8,424 bases of DNA from an uncultured Clostridia bacterium (lineage in GTDB: Bacteria > Bacillota > Clostridia > Oscillospirales > Acutalibacteraceae), in contig CANONE010000093.1 of assembly GCA_947567585.1 (NCBI GenBank), forward strand, positions 1 through 8,424. Direction: 5' to 3'. Numbering within the stretch: position 1 is the first letter of the stretch; the number at the start of each line of letters is the position of its first letter. The notes below the pieces were generated by a model. The model saw only the letters and a program-made list of their open reading frames with translations, made no database searches and was not told the DNA's origin. The position numbers were made by a program, and so were the translations under genes. This document shows positions 6,684 to 8,424 of this stretch, in pieces.

Positions 6684-6764
6684 AGAGCGTACAGCCGGAG
6701 CTTCCCCCGTCCGCGCGGCGGCCGGCTTTCGCTGTGCGAAAGGTCCGAAAAACTTCAAACAGAT
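6684..6764 (+). ncRNA. Candidate structured small RNA, copy B
   Basis: The same three helices can form as in copy A despite 16 substitutions in the unit. The closing stem is GGAGCUU (6697-6703) with AAACUUC (6750-6756), with one G-U pair and one C/A mismatch. The second hairpin is CCGC-GCG-GCGG (6711-6721), where only the loop has changed. The third is CUUUCGC-UGU-GCGAAAG (6726-6742), where the outer pair is lost and a new C-G pair closes the loop. Changes fall mostly in loops or keep pairing, which favours an RNA function but rests on only two copies. Confidence 0.3.
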
Positions 6765-6783
6765 TCATGGCAAAACAGTTGCC

Positions 6784-6820
6784 GGCAAATCCCGAGGAGG
6801 CCCTTCCCATGTAATTTGCC
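6784..6820 (+). promoter_or_regulatory. Hairpin presenting a ribosome binding site and a start-stop (ATG-TAA)
   Basis: A perfect AGGAGG (6795-6800) lies 8 bases before ATG (6809-6811), and the next codon is TAA (6812-6814). A ribosome initiating here would terminate at once with only Met. The site is almost wholly within the loop of a 7-bp stem, GGCAAAT (6784-6790) / ATTTGCC (6814-6820). CCTC at 6821-6824 could alternatively mask the GAGG of the binding site. It lies 214 bases upstream of prfC. It may be a leader element that senses termination, or the remnant of a lost gene. Function is inference. Confidence 0.4.
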
Positions 6821-6825
6821 CCTCT

Positions 6826-6857
6826 AAAAAGGCGAGCGGGCCCAATGCCCGCCCGCC
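6826..6857 (-). terminator. Intrinsic terminator reading on the minus strand
   Basis: Read on the minus strand, an 11-bp GC-rich stem (6857-6847 with 6841-6831, one G-U pair, loop of 5) is followed directly by TTTTT (6830-6826) and is a textbook rho-independent terminator. On the plus strand the stem has an A/C mismatch and is followed by AATTCAAAGG, so it would not terminate plus transcripts in the usual way. No minus-strand gene runs into it, so its transcript is unknown. Confidence 0.65.
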
Positions 6858-6875
6858 AATTCAAAGGCTACAAAA

Positions 6876-7027
6876 TATAATAACCCCGGCGCAAAAGTTT
6901 TTGTCCAGCTTTTTCTAAAGATGGCAGGTTGCGGAGCGCTGGCCTCCAGTGGAGACCGTCAGACACCGGCGGGATAAGACCGGCGCCCCGGGACCGAAGG
7001 CTAAGGCCGAATGAAAGGATGGCACAA
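6876..7027 (+). promoter_or_regulatory. Possible -10 box and GC-rich leader of prfC
   Basis: TATAAT at 6876-6881 could start a leader of about 140 bases, although no -35 is visible at 17-18 bases (the site falls in the terminator stem). The leader contains a hairpin, GGCCTCC-AGT-GGAGACC (6941-6957, one mismatch), which competes with CTGG-CCT-CCAG (6939-6949). It also has repeated CCGG blocks (6965-6992) that can pair with one another, and a small GGC-TAAG-GCC stem just before the RBS (AAGGA, 7015-7019). I recognise no known riboswitch class. Transcription from the repeat-unit promoters upstream is the alternative source. Confidence 0.35.
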
Positions 7028-8424
7028 ATGCCTGAAAATAAAACCGAGATAACCCGCCGCCGGACCTTCGCGATTATTTCGCATCCGGACGCGGGCAAAA
7101 CTACTTTGACGGAAAAGTTCCTGCTATACGGCGGAGCCATTACCCTGGCCGGCATGGTGAAGGGCAAGCGTAACTCCCGCCATGCCGTCTCCGACTGGAT
7201 GGAGATTGAAAAGCAGAGGGGCATTTCCGTCACCTCTTCCGTGATGCAGTTCCAGTACGAGGGATACTGCATCAATATTTTGGACACCCCCGGCCACCAG
7301 GACTTTTCAGAGGACACCTACCGCACCCTGATGGCCGCCGATTCCGCCGTGATGGTCATCGACGCCAGCAAGGGCGTGGAAGCCCAGACCCGCAAGCTCT
7401 TTAAGGTGTGCGTCATGCGGGATATTCCCATTTTCACCTTTATTAACAAGATGGACCGGGATTCCCGCAGCCCCTATGACCTACTGGATGAGATCGAGAA
7501 GGAGCTGGGGATTGGCGCTTACCCCATGAACTGGCCCATTGGCTCCGGCGTGGACTTCAAAGGGGTCTATGACCGGGAGAAAAACCGGGTGCTGCGCTTT
7601 CTGCCTGAGGAGAGCGGGGCGGGCCGCCGGGAGGTGCAGGAGCAGGACTACACGCTGGACGATCCCGGCTTGAAAGACGCCGTGGGCCCATACCTCTATG
7701 ACATTTTAAAGGATGATGTGGAGCTTTTGGACGGCGCGGGCTATGAGTTTGACCTGGAGAAGGTCCGCCATGGCAAGCTCTCTCCGGTGTTCTTCGGTTC
7801 GGCCCTGACCAATTTCGGCGTGGAGCCCTTTTTGGAGGATTTCCTCCGGCTGACGCCCCCGCCTCTAGCAAGAAAAGCCGCCGGAGGCGCCGTGGACCCC
7901 TTTGACCCGGCTTTCTCCGCCTTTGTCTTCAAGATCCAGGCCAACATGAACAAAGCCCACCGGGACCGCATTGCCTTTATCCGCATATGCAGCGGCAAAT
8001 TTGAAAAGGGCATGGAGGTGGAGCACAACGGGCGGAAGATAAAGCTCTCCCAGCCCCAGCAGATTATGGCCCAAAGCCGGGAGATTATCGACGAGGCATA
8101 CGCCGGGGACATCATCGGCGTGTTCGACCCGGGCATTTTCTCTATTGGCGACACCCTGTGCGCCCCTGGCAAAAAGCTGCGGTTTGAGGGCATTCCCACC
8201 TTTGCCCCGGAGCTCTTCAGCCTGGTGCGGCAGAAGGACACCATGAAGCGCAAGCAGTTTGTAAAGGGCGCCAACCAGATTGCCCAAGAGGGCGCCATTC
8301 AGATTTTCCAGGAGATCAACTCCGGTATGGAAGAGATCATCGTAGGCGTAGTGGGCAGCCTACAGTTCGACGTGTTCCGCTACCGCATGGAGAACGAATA
8401 TAATGTGGACATCACCATGCAGAC
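7028..8424 (+). CDS. prfC: Peptide chain release factor 3 (3' partial)
   Basis: A translational GTPase that recycles class I release factors RF1/RF2 from the ribosome after peptide release. 465 codons are visible, about 88% of the usual 525-530 residues; the gene runs off the window without a stop. The GTPase motifs are complete: P-loop SHPDAGKTT (18-26), switch I RGISVTSS (64-71), DTPGHQDFSEDTYRTL (86-101) and NKMDR (140-144). GKRNSRHAVSDWMEIEKQRG before switch I and PQQIMAQSREIIDEAYAGDIIG with FAPELFSLVRQKD further on distinguish RF3 from EF-G. The start is ATG at 7028, because AAGGA at 7015-7019 lies 8 bases upstream. An in-frame ATG at 7019 would add three residues but has no usable RBS. 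Nothing looks damaged. The upstream start-stop and hairpins raise the possibility of leader control. Confidence 0.97.
   Translation, partial: MPENKTEITRRRTFAIISHPDAGKTTLTEKFLLYGGAITLAGMVKGKRNSRHAVSDWMEIEKQRGISVTSSVMQFQYEGYCINILDTPGHQDFSEDTYRTLMAADSAVMVIDASKGVEAQTRKLFKVCVMRDIPIFTFINKMDRDSRSPYDLLDEIEKELGIGAYPMNWPIGSGVDFKGVYDREKNRVLRFLPEESGAGRREVQEQDYTLDDPGLKDAVGPYLYDILKDDVELLDGAGYEFDLEKVRHGKLSPVFFGSALTNFGVEPFLEDFLRLTPPPLARKAAGGAVDPFDPAFSAFVFKIQANMNKAHRDRIAFIRICSGKFEKGMEVEHNGRKIKLSQPQQIMAQSREIIDEAYAGDIIGVFDPGIFSIGDTLCAPGKKLRFEGIPTFAPELFSLVRQKDTMKRKQFVKGANQIAQEGAIQIFQEINSGMEEIIVGVVGSLQFDVFRYRMENEYNVDITMQ

Larger units (their letters stand above)
6567..6764 (+). repeat. Two tandem 99-bp units, each with a promoter -10 and conserved hairpins
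   Basis: Unit A (6567-6665) and unit B (6666-6764) align end to end without gaps and agree at about 83 of 99 positions by eye. Both open with TTATGCTATAAT, an extended -10. Both keep TCCGC/GCGG, CTTTCGCT/CGAAAG and GGTCCG blocks. A third unit is only hinted at: CAGATTCATGGCAAAAC (from 6760) lines up with the next -10 but has lost TATAAT. Unit A also has a good -35; unit B has none at the expected place (6649-6654, GAAAAC). The period is a multiple of three, which explains the long antisense frame over it (6864-6520) that I do not regard as a gene. The unit could be a dispersed non-coding repeat of this genome or a duplicated small RNA gene. Confidence 0.85.

Noticed and set aside
6567..6790. 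CRISPR array
   Set aside because: The whole 99-bp unit is repeated, with no short repeat/unique spacer alternation and no cas genes.
6520..6864. Minus-strand 114-codon frame with a repeated FRTFR-AK-GR pattern
   Set aside because: It starts at TTG without an RBS, crosses the terminator hairpin, and is open only because the DNA repeat period (99) is a multiple of three.
6525..6918. Plus-strand frames of 100 and 122 codons over the repeats
   Set aside because: No RBS, no recognisable protein, starts overlap promoter elements; they translate the non-coding repeat.
6961..7010. T-box or known riboswitch before prfC (GGGACCG block)
   Set aside because: It lacks the conserved T-box sequence and a terminator; no other class signature is visible.
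7019..7021. Alternative upstream start of prfC
   Set aside because: In frame but without a usable RBS; AAGGA is spaced properly only for the ATG at 7028.
6868..7317. Minus-strand frame of 149 codons
   Set aside because: Mostly antisense to the P-loop and switch regions of prfC, which is certain.

Overview
The window looks like a moderately GC-rich, low-complexity-free stretch of a Gram-positive Clostridia chromosome, probably an Oscillospiraceae-type gut anaerobe. This rests on strong AGGAGG-type ribosome binding sites, sigma-A promoters of the TTGACA/TATAAT type, S-layer homology (SLH) surface proteins, a clostripain-family protease and an NHLM-type peptide exporter. The assignment is inference from gene content; no taxonomic marker is present.

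Layout. (1) 1-455, plus strand: the last 150 residues of an ABC exporter ATPase of the NHLM bacteriocin type, the tail of a natural-product export cluster that lies upstream of the window. (2) 386-1561, minus strand: a secreted SLH-domain protein gene that is broken. It has a good promoter, RBS and signal peptide, but an in-frame TAG at codon 43 inside the first SLH repeat. Its 3' end runs antisense into the ABC gene, which suggests the rest of a larger surface protein was lost. (3) 1702-2523, minus strand: an intact two-TM membrane protein of unknown function with its own promoter. (4) 2791-6399, plus strand: a 1202-residue secreted clostripain-like cysteine peptidase with an Ig-like domain, a helical region and three C-terminal SLH repeats, divergently transcribed from the membrane protein. 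(5) 6400-7027: 628 bases without a convincing gene but dense in signals. It holds several TATAAT boxes, two tandem 99-bp units that each carry a promoter -10 and conserved hairpins, a ribosome-binding site followed by ATG-TAA (a start-stop) inside a hairpin loop, and a GC-rich hairpin that reads as an intrinsic terminator on the minus strand. (6) 7028-end, plus strand: the first 465 codons of peptide chain release factor 3 (prfC), cut by the window edge.

How it fits together. The middle of the window is a cell-surface locus: one active wall-anchored protease, one decayed SLH protein and a small membrane protein facing the protease across a shared promoter region. The exporter and prfC belong to unrelated functions. 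The parts most worth follow-up are the tandem promoter-plus-hairpin units and the start-stop element between the protease and prfC, and the amber-interrupted, truncated SLH gene next to the exporter.
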